Assembly: GCA_964621755.1 (NCBI GenBank)
Contig: CAZUPI010000011.1
Coordinates: 1 to 64,000 of the forward strand
Direction of reading: 5' to 3'
Origin: UMGS1696 sp964621755
GTDB taxonomy: Bacteria; Bacillota; Clostridia; Oscillospirales; CAG-272
Length of the DNA stretch: 64,000 bases
The position numbers and the translations under genes are program-made. The first letter of the stretch is position 1, and every line of letters starts with the position of its first letter. A model generated the notes under the pieces. That model did no database searches and was not told the origin of the DNA. It saw only the letters and a program-made list of their open reading frames with translations. Below, piece by piece: positions 1 to 6,481 of the stretch.

Positions 1-164
1 TTCATAGTTATATGCCTTTATCTATACAGACGCAAAAAACCTCAAAAAGTTCCCTGTCATCTATATTTTTAAAATATATCTTTGTTTCTTTCAACGTCTA
101 AAAACAAGTGAATTAGTTAAATCGACGGAGTTTTTTCCATCAACACAAAAGGTAAAAGGGAGAG

Positions 165-547
165 ATGGATTCCAACCGCAAACTGAAAGATACGATGCTG
201 TTCAATATTCCCTCATAAACGAGTTCGAAAATAGGAGTAATTGCGAAAAAGGCACTTGAATTGCTCGGACGGCTGGTGTGTTGGCTCGGAGAAAACGAAA
301 GCGGCTGTGAAGGAATGATGCGGCTGAAAAAGCAGAAGCGGAAGCGCGTCGCAGATTTGGTGTCTTCCGAATTCACGAGAACGGTGAAGACAGATACTTC
401 ACGAGTGAACTGTTTCAGACTCTGATGGCATCTGCATATCGCTATCTGTTATACGAGAAAGGCGTGTTAAGTTCTGAACCGTCTTCGTTCGCGGAAGGAT
501 TCGGAAATGTGGAGTATATCGGTGCAGCCGAGTATGATATAAAATAA
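165..547 (+). pseudogene. Unrecognised coding remnant, frameshifted and with an internal stop
   Basis: I do not recognise a family. From an ATG at 165, just behind a purine-rich AAAGGGAGAG stretch, a frame runs 17 codons to a TAA, then continues open through about 290-350. From 311 to the TAA at 545-547 a different frame is open and looks protein-like (charged helix, then ENGEDRYFTSELFQTL and YRYLLYEKG). Neither half has a complete start-to-stop structure, so this may be one gene broken by a stop and a frameshift. Bases 1-164 hold nothing I can identify. Confidence 0.25.
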
Positions 548-662
548 CGTTGCGAGATCGAAGCAGCCGAATCATTGTATGGTCGAATCCGACGTTTTCT
601 TTGCTTCTGTATAGTGGGATTTACATCGTGAAATTGCGGTAATGGAGATTAATATAAATAAG

Positions 663-696
663 TCCCGTCACAGTCTTTCAAACGACTATGACGGGA
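663..696 (-). terminator. Hairpin downstream of the XRE regulator
   Basis: The arms TCCCGTCA (663-670) and TGACGGGA (689-696) are perfectly complementary, and an inner AGTC/GACT pair extends the stem. The hairpin lies just past the stop codon of the minus-strand regulator. The following minus-strand sequence is only moderately T-rich, so termination is likely but not certain. Confidence 0.55.
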
Positions 697-700
697 TTAT

Positions 701-1012
701 TCATTTACGGCTCAATCCTCTTGCGATAGAAATCAGGTTGTCCATTTGCTCGTTGTCCAAACCCTTAATCGCATTTGTCAGTTCTTCAGCTTTTGTGGGA
801 TTCTTGTTTTCTACATCAAAAAAATCTTTGGGAGTAATATCGAGATAATCACAGATGTAAAAGAATACCGTCATAGACGGAAGATTTACTCCATTCTCAA
901 TGTTATTGATGTAACCGGCACTCTGTCCGAGTGACAGACTCATATCCCTTGCTGAAACACCCTTGTTCATGCGAAGTTGTGCAAGTCGCCTTGCAAACAC
1001 CTCTTTTTCCAT
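701..1012 (-). CDS. XRE-family helix-turn-helix transcriptional regulator
   Basis: This 103-residue protein has an N-terminal helix-turn-helix of the Cro/C1 (XRE) type at about residues 6-65. The pattern includes LAQLRMNKGVSARDMSLSLG, then YINNIENGVNLPSM as the recognition region. The C-terminal 35 residues are a short charged helix, probably for dimerisation. A single-domain regulator of this size usually represses its own or a neighbouring promoter. The intergenic region upstream carries two palindromes (1025-1047 and 1092-1117) and a strong outward promoter, which are natural candidate sites. The target is unknown. It stands alone next to decayed sequence, as is common for regulators left from mobile or accessory DNA. 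Confidence 0.85.
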   Translation of the reverse strand: MEKEVFARRLAQLRMNKGVSARDMSLSLGQSAGYINNIENGVNLPSMTVFFYICDYLDITPKDFFDVENKNPTKAEELTNAIKGLDNEQMDNLISIARGLSRK

Positions 1013-1024
1013 TATTTCACCACC

Positions 1025-1047
1025 TTGTATATAATTATACTATACAA
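1025..1047. promoter_or_regulatory. Palindrome upstream of the XRE gene, candidate autoregulatory operator
   Basis: TTGTATA (1025-1031) and TATACAA (1041-1047) form a perfect 7-base inverted repeat with a 9-base spacer. It lies 13 bases ahead of the regulator's start codon, and the minus strand of the spacer contains TATAAT, so it overlaps the likely core promoter of that gene. Autoregulation is inferred from position. Confidence 0.45.
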
Positions 1048-1084
1048 AGCGGCATCTTTTATTCAGTTTCCGTATTAATTTACA

Positions 1085-1117
1085 TTGACGTATCTATTAT
1101 AATTAGATATAATAGAT
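1085..1117 (+). promoter_or_regulatory. Near-consensus sigma-A promoter with its -10 box inside a perfect palindrome
   Basis: TTGACG (1085-1090), a 17-base spacer and TATAAT (1108-1113) form a strong promoter reading right. The 10-base arms ATCTATTATA (1092-1101) and TATAATAGAT (1108-1117) are perfectly complementary and cover the spacer and -10 box, so a bound repressor would block the promoter. The nearest plus-strand gene starts 320 bases later, so the transcript begins with a long structured leader or is itself a small RNA. Confidence 0.6.
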
Positions 1118-1139
1118 ATGATGTTTGTTTTAACAGTAC

Positions 1140-1241
1140 ACAGTAAAACAAAACCACTCAGCCAGCGCAAAACATGACTGAGTGCACTAGAAATATTTTT
1201 ACTGTTATTCTTTCATAGAGTGAACCACTCTATGAAAGAAT
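1140..1241 (+). other. Nested hairpins in the transcript of the 1085 promoter, candidate small RNA or leader
   Basis: Three inverted repeats lie in a row. The outer pair is ACAGTAAAA (1140-1148) with TTTTACTGT (1197-1205). Inside it CACTCAG (1155-1161) pairs with CTGAGTG (1178-1184). Immediately after comes a perfect 16-base stem, 1207-1222 with 1226-1241, and a 3-base loop. No T tract follows the last stem. There is no protein-coding frame that explains this. Confidence 0.4.
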
Positions 1242-1269
1242 CTGTTCTGCCATGTCCCTTCATATTATT

Positions 1270-1382
1270 TTACACAATTTTTGTGTTATACATAATATAT
1301 TAGGGTAAATTTTGCTGGTTGATTCGTACTATCGTGTTACTCTCTTGGTGAGGTGAGGAAAATGAAAAATGATTCGTCATAG
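1270..1382 (+). promoter_or_regulatory. Second promoter and a six-codon leader frame ahead of the Cys-rich repeat gene
   Basis: TTACAC (1270-1275), 17 bases, TAATAT (1293-1298) is a moderate sigma-A promoter. Downstream, GAGGTGAGG precedes an ATG at 1362 that opens a frame of only six codons (MKNDSS) ending with TAG at 1380-1382. The ribosome binding site is stronger than needed for chance, but the frame is too short to judge. Confidence 0.3.
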
Positions 1383-1439
1383 CAAGGAATTCCCTTATGC
1401 ATACACACAAGCCAAAAAAAACTTAATATGGAGGAAAAC

Positions 1440-2570
1440 ATGAATAGCAAAAAAAGAGTGATGTCATGGATTCTTGCTGTGCTGATGATATTCAGCCTTG
1501 TGCCTGTTTCTATATCTGCTGCAGATGATTGTAATCATGAGGATTATGATATAGTTTCAATATTAAAACCAGCAGACTGCGGAAACGGAATTCGTGGTAT
1601 CAGAAAACTCGAGTGTAATTCATGCGGTTATGTTTGGTACGAACAGTATGATGGACACAACATGGAACAGACTATCATTGATGCAACCTGTACCGAACCC
1701 GCAAGGGTTGGCGAAAAGTGCTCTATCTGCGGTGCAGTGGGCGAAACCACTGAGGTAGAAGGAAGCAAACCACTCGGTCACGATATACAGCTTGACACTG
1801 CCAACGAAGAATACGTTGCAGCAACCTGTGACGAAGGCGGTCTCGACACTTTCACGTGCAGCCGTTGCGATTACACCGAAACTCAGGAAACCGAAGCACT
1901 CGAGCATGCTTGGATAGACATTGAGGCAGTTGATGCAGACTGTGTAAACGCTGCCGGCGTTAAGCAGATCTGTGACAACTGCGGCGAAACTAGGGTAGTT
2001 CCCTTTGAAGGGGAGCTTGCAGAAAGCGCAAAGGGACATAATCCCGAAGCAGTAGAATATGTAGCTCCTACTTGTAGCACTACCGGTCTTACCGGTAAAA
2101 CCATATGCTCTGTCTGCGGTGAAATACTCGACGAAGGTACTGAAGTTCCTGTAGATGAAAATGCTCATGTACCAGTTCTTTCTTCTACACTGAGGGAAGC
2201 AACCTGCACTACTACCGGTATTGGCAAGTATACCTGCGAATACTGCGGCGCCAACCTGGGTTACAAGACCATCACGGTAGAGCATGATTGGAGCGATGAT
2301 CTTGTCAATGATGATGCTACAGCGATCTATAGAATCTGTTTGAATTGTGGTGAGATCCAAATAGTTGAAACATTTGAGGGATATGATCACAAGTACGAAG
2401 CTGTTGTAACTGCACCCACTTGCACCGAGGCAGGCTGCACCACCTACACTTGCGCTTGCGGCTACACTTACACTGCTGATGAGGTTGAAGCTCTTGGCCA
2501 CGATTACACTTATACCGTCGTAAACGGCAAGCTTGTAAAGGTTTGCACTCGTTGCAATAACGCAGCATAA
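1440..2570 (+). CDS. Secreted protein with seven to eight Cys-rich zinc-ribbon-like repeats
   Basis: The 376-residue product starts at ATG 1440. An ATG at 1428 is in frame but overlaps the GGAGG ribosome binding site. A signal peptide is clear: basic MNSKKR, then a hydrophobic stretch ending VSISAA near residue 27. The rest is repeats of about 35 residues with the pattern TC, 7-9 residues, C-x2-CG, 12-18 residues, GH, for example TCTEAGCTTYTC and GKYTCEYCG. Each unit offers three Cys and one His, consistent with a small metal-binding or disulfide-stabilised module. No sortase motif, SLH domain or enzyme domain is visible. A lipoprotein and an SLH protein follow on the same strand, so an envelope or adhesion role is plausible but inferred. 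Confidence 0.8.
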   Translation: MNSKKRVMSWILAVLMIFSLVPVSISAADDCNHEDYDIVSILKPADCGNGIRGIRKLECNSCGYVWYEQYDGHNMEQTIIDATCTEPARVGEKCSICGAVGETTEVEGSKPLGHDIQLDTANEEYVAATCDEGGLDTFTCSRCDYTETQETEALEHAWIDIEAVDADCVNAAGVKQICDNCGETRVVPFEGELAESAKGHNPEAVEYVAPTCSTTGLTGKTICSVCGEILDEGTEVPVDENAHVPVLSSTLREATCTTTGIGKYTCEYCGANLGYKTITVEHDWSDDLVNDDATAIYRICLNCGEIQIVETFEGYDHKYEAVVTAPTCTEAGCTTYTCACGYTYTADEVEALGHDYTYTVVNGKLVKVCTRCNNAA

Positions 2571-2585
2571 ATCATCAAGTCCATT

Positions 2586-2611
2586 CTGGCGGAGCTCTAA
2601 GACTCCGCCAG
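2586..2611 (+). terminator. Hairpin after the Cys-rich repeat gene
   Basis: CTGGCGGAG (2586-2594) and CTCCGCCAG (2603-2611) form a perfect 9-base stem with an 8-base loop 15 bases past the stop codon. There is no T tract, so it may attenuate or protect the mRNA rather than end it. Confidence 0.5.
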
Positions 2612-2635
2612 TCTGGATAATGTTAAAGGATGTAT

Positions 2636-3085
2636 ATGAAAAAAATCTTATTTTCAATATTGTTTGCTACTTTATTAACAATGTCTGCTTGCAACAATGA
2701 TACCGACGACCATTTATCTGAAACAACTAATGCTTCTGGTTCAATTTCAGTATCTCAATCCACTGAAACCATTCCTCTTAACCAAGAGGAAGTTGCCTTG
2801 CTTGAAGCAATTGGCAGCGATCTTGTGGTTATTTCTGAAACCAACTATGCAGATGTCGTCACAGAGATGATTTACCACACAGATTCATACAGCGGAAAAG
2901 TCATTCAAGTTGAAGGCGTGTTCTCTTCAAATTTGAACGGTGATTCAATTCCATATGTATATAGGACATTATCCAACAATGGTGCTGAAACGATATGTGG
3001 ATTGCCGCTTGCATATTTGGAGAAAGATTTACCAGATAGTGCATGGGTTCGTGTATCGGGTATTGTCCACGCTAAAGTTTTCTGA
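2636..3085 (+). CDS. Small lipoprotein of unknown function, possibly cut short
   Basis: The start at 2636 gives the better ribosome binding site spacing and places basic KK before the hydrophobic segment; an in-frame ATG at 2630 is the alternative. The N-terminus ILFSILFATLLTMSAC is a lipoprotein signal with the anchor Cys near residue 19, followed by a Ser/Thr-rich linker. The last 80 residues (YSGKVIQVEGVF, then ICGLPLAYLEKDL and WVRVSGIV) resemble a small beta-barrel domain such as the C-terminal part of YcgQ/TIGR03943-type proteins. That is a weak recollection. The frame ends abruptly after HAKVF. The same frame stays open for 31 codons past the TGA and reads DSIAITSRTVPV, so a premature stop is possible. 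Confidence 0.7.
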   Translation: MKKILFSILFATLLTMSACNNDTDDHLSETTNASGSISVSQSTETIPLNQEEVALLEAIGSDLVVISETNYADVVTEMIYHTDSYSGKVIQVEGVFSSNLNGDSIPYVYRTLSNNGAETICGLPLAYLEKDLPDSAWVRVSGIVHAKVF

Positions 3086-3195
3086 CCATCTTCTGACAGA
3101 GATTCAATTGCAATAACTTCAAGGACAGTACCCGTTGCTCCGTTAACTTCTCCGTTATTGACAGGTCCCGTTCATAATCACTAAGGAGGATATTG

Positions 3196-3276
3196 ATGAA
3201 ATTAAATAAAATAATCAGTATCATCATGGTAGTGGTGCTCTTGCTGCCAGCTATACCGGTATATGCAGCTACGTAA
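3196..3276 (+). pseudogene. Signal-peptide fragment separated from the SLH protein by an in-frame TAA
   Basis: AGGAGG at the right distance precedes ATG 3196. The 26 codons encode a textbook signal peptide: MKLNK, a hydrophobic run IISIIMVVVLLL, then the cleavage-site-like PVYAAT. The next codon, 3274-3276, is TAA. The frame is the same as that of the following 374-codon gene (3286), and three further codons (GAG GAC ATT) join them. The two pieces are therefore one former gene with a nonsense codon directly behind the signal peptide. Confidence 0.85.
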
Positions 3277-3285
3277 GAGGACATT

Positions 3286-4410
3286 ATGGGTATCGTCTTC
3301 AGTTGGGGCGATAACGATTCCGAATTTGTTACTCCCTTTGAGGAAGGCAAAACACTTTCCTACTTCACCAACAAAATGCAGAATGTCCCGTCTCAGAATG
3401 GTATGAACTTTGTTGGCTGGAAACTGCATGGCACTTCCGATTTGCTGAGTGACAATACCGTAATCACCGCTGCTATGTGTGATTACGAAACACTTGAGAT
3501 CATCTGGATTGAAGCTGTTTTTGAAGCAATCGTTCCCAAACCGACTCCCTCCGATAAAGAGGACAACATGGATTGGTACTGGATGATGCTCCCGATGCTC
3601 CAGAACACCAAATATGATGTCACAGCATCCGCAGGTGAGGGCGGCAGTATCACAAATCCCGGTATTTCCAAGGTAAAGTATGGCAATAACATTACCTACA
3701 TCATAACTCCCAATAAGGGTTATGATATTGATTCTGTTAAGGTCAATGGAAAAGAAATGGGGCCTATCAGCGAATACACCTTCAAGCATGTCAAAGCAAA
3801 GCAGAATATAAGCGTGACCTTCAAGAAGGTAGCAGAACCTGAATGGGCAAACCCGTTCACCGATATAAATAAGTCGAATAAGTACTATTCAGCAATCGAA
3901 TTTGTCCATGAAAACAATCTGTTCAAAGGCACATCTGAGACAACATTTTCTCCAAATGCTACAATGACTCGTGCGATGTTCGTTACAGTTCTCGGCAGAC
4001 TGGCTAATGTCGATGCTTCTGCATATACCGAAGTTGCATTTGATGATGTGATTACCGGTCAGTACTATGCTCCCTATGTTGCATGGGCTGTAAAAAACGG
4101 AATTGCGCTTGGATACGGCGATGGTACTTTTGGTGTCGATGATGAAGTCACCATCGAACAGGCAATTGTCTTCATTGCAAGATTTGCGAAGCTGTGCAAC
4201 ATTGAAATTGATTTTGCTGACATCGATTTCACCGTTTATGCCGATATAAACGATGTTTCTGAATGGGCATTCATTGAAATGCTGTGGGCACTAGAAAACA
4301 GAATCTATGATGTAGGGGAAGTGCTTCTGAACCCGCAAGGAAAAGCAGCAAGATGGCTTGTTGCAGAAATGATCTATAATTTCTGCGGTAATCATGAGAT
4401 CATCGAATAA
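3286..4410 (+). CDS. SLH-domain surface protein body, lacking its own signal peptide
   Basis: Read from ATG 3286 this is 374 residues, but no ribosome binding site precedes that ATG. The true start is likely 3196, interrupted by a TAA at 3274. Domains in order are: an InlB-type (Listeria-Bacteroides) repeat at about 1-80 (FEEGKTLSYFTNKM, GMNFVGWKLHG); a divergent InlB B-repeat at about 103-180 (GGSITNPGISKVKYG, ITPNKGYDIDSVKVNG); and three S-layer homology domains from about 185 to 374 (FTDINKSNKYYSAIEFVHE, FSPNATMTRAMFVTVLGRLA, YGDGTFGVDDEVT). SLH domains bind secondary cell wall polymers outside the cell. Without the signal peptide the product would stay in the cytosol, so the gene is probably inactive unless the stop is suppressed, reverted or a sequence error. 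Confidence 0.85.
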   Translation: MGIVFSWGDNDSEFVTPFEEGKTLSYFTNKMQNVPSQNGMNFVGWKLHGTSDLLSDNTVITAAMCDYETLEIIWIEAVFEAIVPKPTPSDKEDNMDWYWMMLPMLQNTKYDVTASAGEGGSITNPGISKVKYGNNITYIITPNKGYDIDSVKVNGKEMGPISEYTFKHVKAKQNISVTFKKVAEPEWANPFTDINKSNKYYSAIEFVHENNLFKGTSETTFSPNATMTRAMFVTVLGRLANVDASAYTEVAFDDVITGQYYAPYVAWAVKNGIALGYGDGTFGVDDEVTIEQAIVFIARFAKLCNIEIDFADIDFTVYADINDVSEWAFIEMLWALENRIYDVGEVLLNPQGKAARWLVAEMIYNFCGNHEIIE

Positions 4411-4424
4411 CTGAATAACAGCTG

Positions 4425-4453
4425 GGGGATTACCACGCATAATGGTAATCCCC
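4425..4453 (+). terminator. Intrinsic terminator of the SLH gene
   Basis: GGGGATTACCA (4425-4435) pairs perfectly with TGGTAATCCCC (4443-4453) around a 7-base loop, followed by GTTTGTTTGG. It lies 14 bases past the stop codon. Confidence 0.8.
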
Positions 4454-4532
4454 GTTTGTTTGGCACAATCCCGAAATTTGTATAAACTCCAACTGCTGAT
4501 GTAAAACAGAGCGAAAAAATGTATTTTCGAGA

Positions 4533-4552
4533 GGTCGGTTTTCCGGCCTTTT
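4533..4552 (+). terminator. Second short hairpin with T tract
   Basis: GGTCGG (4533-4538), loop TTTT, CCGGCC (4543-4548) is followed by TTTTGATT on the plus strand. It could be a back-up terminator, or part of a short minus-strand transcript from the promoter at 4560-4588. Confidence 0.45.
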
Positions 4553-4559
4553 GATTACA

Positions 4560-4588
4560 ATAATACCGCAAATCACGCTGTTTGTCAA
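4560..4588 (-). promoter_or_regulatory. Orphan sigma-A promoter reading left
   Basis: On the minus strand TTGACA (4588-4583), 17 bases, TATTAT (4565-4560) is near consensus. It sits just beyond the truncated end of the IS256-family fragment and reads into a gene-free stretch that contains hairpins at 4533-4548 and 4425-4453. It may once have served a gene lost here, or drive a short RNA of up to about 130 bases. Confidence 0.5.
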
Positions 4589-4642
4589 GTGTATCAACGA
4601 AAACCGTCGTTTATCCTGACCCTTGACACGCGAGCGCGATTC

Positions 4643-4850
4643 CTACTACTCCGCGATTGTTTCCCTGAACAGTTCCTGAATATCCGCCATGCTGCTGATA
4701 TTGCTTTCCTGAAGCAATTCTCTGATTTTTGCCCGCCGTGCTTCTTCCTCTGGGGCGAGTTCTTCCTTTTTCCCATTGTTAAACCTCCGTCTTTCTTTGC
4801 TCTATTTATACACCTCTTCCGAGGTTTACACAATATTTGGGATAGTCTCG
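4643..4850 (-). mobile_element. Truncated IS256-family insertion sequence
   Basis: The minus strand begins with an IS256-type terminal repeat, GACTATCCCAAATATTGTGTA near 4846-4826, then a ribosome binding site and the first part of a transposase gene. The element ends after about 200 bases, far short of a full IS256 element of roughly 1.3 kb, and no right end was found. It is a dead relic. Confidence 0.65.
4646..4776 (-). pseudogene. N-terminal fragment of an IS256-family (mutator-type) transposase
   Basis: ATG 4776 follows GGAGG at a good distance. After about six codons the protein-like frame shifts by one base and then reads ELAPEEEARRAKIRELLQ, ISSMADIQELFRETIAE, and TAG at 4648-4646. That matches the start of IS256-family transposases, where the text continues into FMENGLEAELDEELGY. 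The catalytic DDE domain is completely absent. The frame of the ATG itself stays open to 4594 but encodes an Arg-rich shadow that resembles nothing known. Confidence 0.7.
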
Positions 4851-4918
4851 CCCCTATAAGGGGCCCGCTTGCAAACGCTCTGAATGGTCTGACGCCCGCA
4901 CCACTTTCACTGCTTCCG

Positions 4919-5005
4919 CTAAAGCGGTTTTACTTTTTTGACTATATTGGACAGGCTATCCAGTATTCTTGCTGTGTAATAAGCATGAAACGGCGTTTGC
5001 TGCAT
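4919..5005 (-). pseudogene. Short relic, possibly the start of an SNF2-type helicase from an integrative element
   Basis: ATG 5005 is preceded by AGGAG at 8 bases. The 28 codons read MQQTPFHAYYTARILDSLSN and end at TAG 4921-4919. The TPFHAYYTAR start reminds me of SNF2/DEAD-type helicases carried by conjugative elements of Clostridia. This is from memory and cannot be checked here. The next frame stays open for about 25 more codons before the IS fragment, suggesting the helicase start was cut by the IS insertion and deletions. Confidence 0.35.
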
Positions 5006-5070
5006 AGCTATTCTCCTATCGTACATCTGCACTGTGCGGGTGCATTTAAAATTGTTAAAATTTCTTTTGT

Positions 5071-5496
5071 CTATCCATTTCCATTTTCTTTCAATCGATC
5101 AATCGCCATTTTTACATCCAATGTGTGGAGTCCAAGGTAGCCGATCGCCATTGTTTCAGCATTAGCGATGGAGTATATTTCTTTGCTGTTCTCACCTGTA
5201 TAATAACGCCAATAGCGGTAGGTATAACCCGACCAATACATAATTTCATTATGATAGGTCGTTCCCGCCTTTTTTAGACCGCCTACTTCCTCGTTCAGTT
5301 CTTCCAAGATATATTCCTCGCCGGCCCATTGGAGACGGTCATAGGATTCATCCAACGCTGCGGCGGTCTTACTGTTCATAAACTTTTCGATGAAGTCTTT
5401 GCAGTCATATCCGTTTTTCAGTGCCAATTCAAACAGTCTGCCCTGGATATCGCAGAGTCCGAATTGTTGGCTGTTCAGCTCACGCATATCATTCAC
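5071..5496 (-). CDS. Conserved hypothetical partner of the DUF3990 protein
   Basis: This 141-residue soluble protein has no assigned function. It is rich in aromatic residues (EIMYWSGYTYRYWRYYTG) and has a mostly helical N-terminal half (FELALKNGYDCKDFIEKFMNS, LDESYDRLQWAGEEYILEEL). Its ATG overlaps the end of the upstream DUF3990 gene by 8 bases, so translation is coupled and the two probably act together. In my memory similar pairs recur in Clostridia, with DUF3990 next to a protein of this type, which suggests a toxin-antitoxin or effector-immunity arrangement. That is inference from DUF3990's resemblance to ADP-ribosyltransferase folds. It could equally be a metabolic regulator. Confidence 0.7.
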   Translation of the reverse strand: MNDMRELNSQQFGLCDIQGRLFELALKNGYDCKDFIEKFMNSKTAAALDESYDRLQWAGEEYILEELNEEVGGLKKAGTTYHNEIMYWSGYTYRYWRYYTGENSKEIYSIANAETMAIGYLGLHTLDVKMAIDRLKENGNG

Positions 5497-6307
5497 CGGC
5501 TTTCAATATTTCATCAAAGAAGCGACCTTCCCGACGGTACTGACGGCATATTTCCTCTGCAAGTGCAATGCCCTTGGAACGGTTATCTTCACTCTCAATT
5601 CTTAATGTTTCACGATCTGCGTCGGTTAATGCTTTTTCTTCTACGATCTCTATCTGTTTGCAAGCCTTTTCTGTAAGCGCAACATACTGTTTATCGAGTT
5701 TCAGCGCAAAGAGACTATGAATAAGAGCTTCATCAGTAATCTCACCTTTGAGGAAACGGTCGAGTACAACGAACATTCTGTCGTTAGCGATAAACCCAAT
5801 CAGCATATCACAGCAGTCTGCCATTTCTGCTATGCGATTATAAATTGCCGTCCTTTTTGCGGAATCCATTTTGCCGCGGTTGTAAGCGACTAACAGCGCC
5901 CAGTCAATACCAACTTCGACATCTAATATTTTTAATCTGGATAAGTTGACTTTTAAAGTATACAACTTCGCATCAGGATAGTTGCAAATTAAGGTCAATG
6001 GCTGCGCCTTATCGGTTCCCATATAAAAGCCTTTTCCAAAGTCGCAATGCTCACGGCTTGTCCACAAAAAATCCTGCTGACCACATAACTGACCACTTAC
6101 CGTTTCAGAGTACTCGGAATGTATGCAGACAAGAGTGCCGAAGAGCATGGTTTTCGGAGCGGAAAGGGCTGAAACCAGAGATTTGTTCAAGATTTGTAGT
6201 ATTCTTGAGAAGTCTGATTTGGTTTCAGCTATTTTAATATCTGTATAAATGACTTTAGCGTAGATACTGTTCGCTTTCTCCATCATATTTCTGGCATACA
6301 TCAACAT
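5489..6307 (-). CDS. DUF3990-domain protein with an atypical N-terminus
   Basis: This 272-residue protein has a DUF3990 core at about residues 85-250: REHCDFGKGFYMGTDKAQPL, LKILDVEVGIDWALLVAYN, and the C-terminal RYR-type tail EEICRQYRREGRFFDEIL. DUF3990 proteins resemble small ADP-ribosyltransferases, whose first motif normally reads like LFHGS. Here that stretch reads MLFGTLVCIHSEYS and is followed by extra residues, so the motif is disrupted. The first 50 residues lack the helix-turn-helix that I recall in close relatives, and the start has only a weak ribosome binding site. The gene may therefore be an assembled or decaying copy. Its end overlaps the next gene by 8 bases. Confidence 0.65.
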   Translation of the reverse strand: MLMYARNMMEKANSIYAKVIYTDIKIAETKSDFSRILQILNKSLVSALSAPKTMLFGTLVCIHSEYSETVSGQLCGQQDFLWTSREHCDFGKGFYMGTDKAQPLTLICNYPDAKLYTLKVNLSRLKILDVEVGIDWALLVAYNRGKMDSAKRTAIYNRIAEMADCCDMLIGFIANDRMFVVLDRFLKGEITDEALIHSLFALKLDKQYVALTEKACKQIEIVEEKALTDADRETLRIESEDNRSKGIALAEEICRQYRREGRFFDEILKAGE

Positions 6308-6328
6308 GCCTTTGCAGGATATACCATT

Positions 6329-6475
6329 TTACATCTTTGAAGCAGTCTCATGCTGTGAACACATCCTCCCCATTGATTCAGCATCCAATTTCCCTTGTCC
6401 CACATCACGTGCAACTCCTTCCCTGTCTTCTATGGTATCAATTACCATAAAAACTCCATCATGCTGTAGATAATC
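6329..6475 (-). pseudogene. Coding-like relic without a start codon
   Basis: After a TAA at 6478-6476 the minus strand stays open for 48 codons to TAA 6331-6329, reading VFMVIDTIEDREGVARDV, then LDAESMGRMCSQHETASKM. The composition is protein-like, but there is no credible start and no family that I can name. It lies between the DUF3990 gene and the nitroreductase pseudogene, in line with decay of this whole stretch. Confidence 0.35.
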
Positions 6476-6481
6476 TTAAAG

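Noticed and set aside
1428..1439. ATG 1428 as start of the Cys-rich repeat protein
   Set aside because: It overlaps the GGAGG ribosome binding site; ATG 1440 gives a proper signal peptide.
1620..2657. Long open frame on the minus strand, 345 codons
   Set aside because: It is antisense to the Cys-rich repeat gene, which has a clear signal peptide, repeats and ribosome binding site.
4594..4833. 79-codon minus-strand open frame as a gene
   Set aside because: Its Arg-rich sequence is the out-of-frame reading of an IS256-family transposase fragment.
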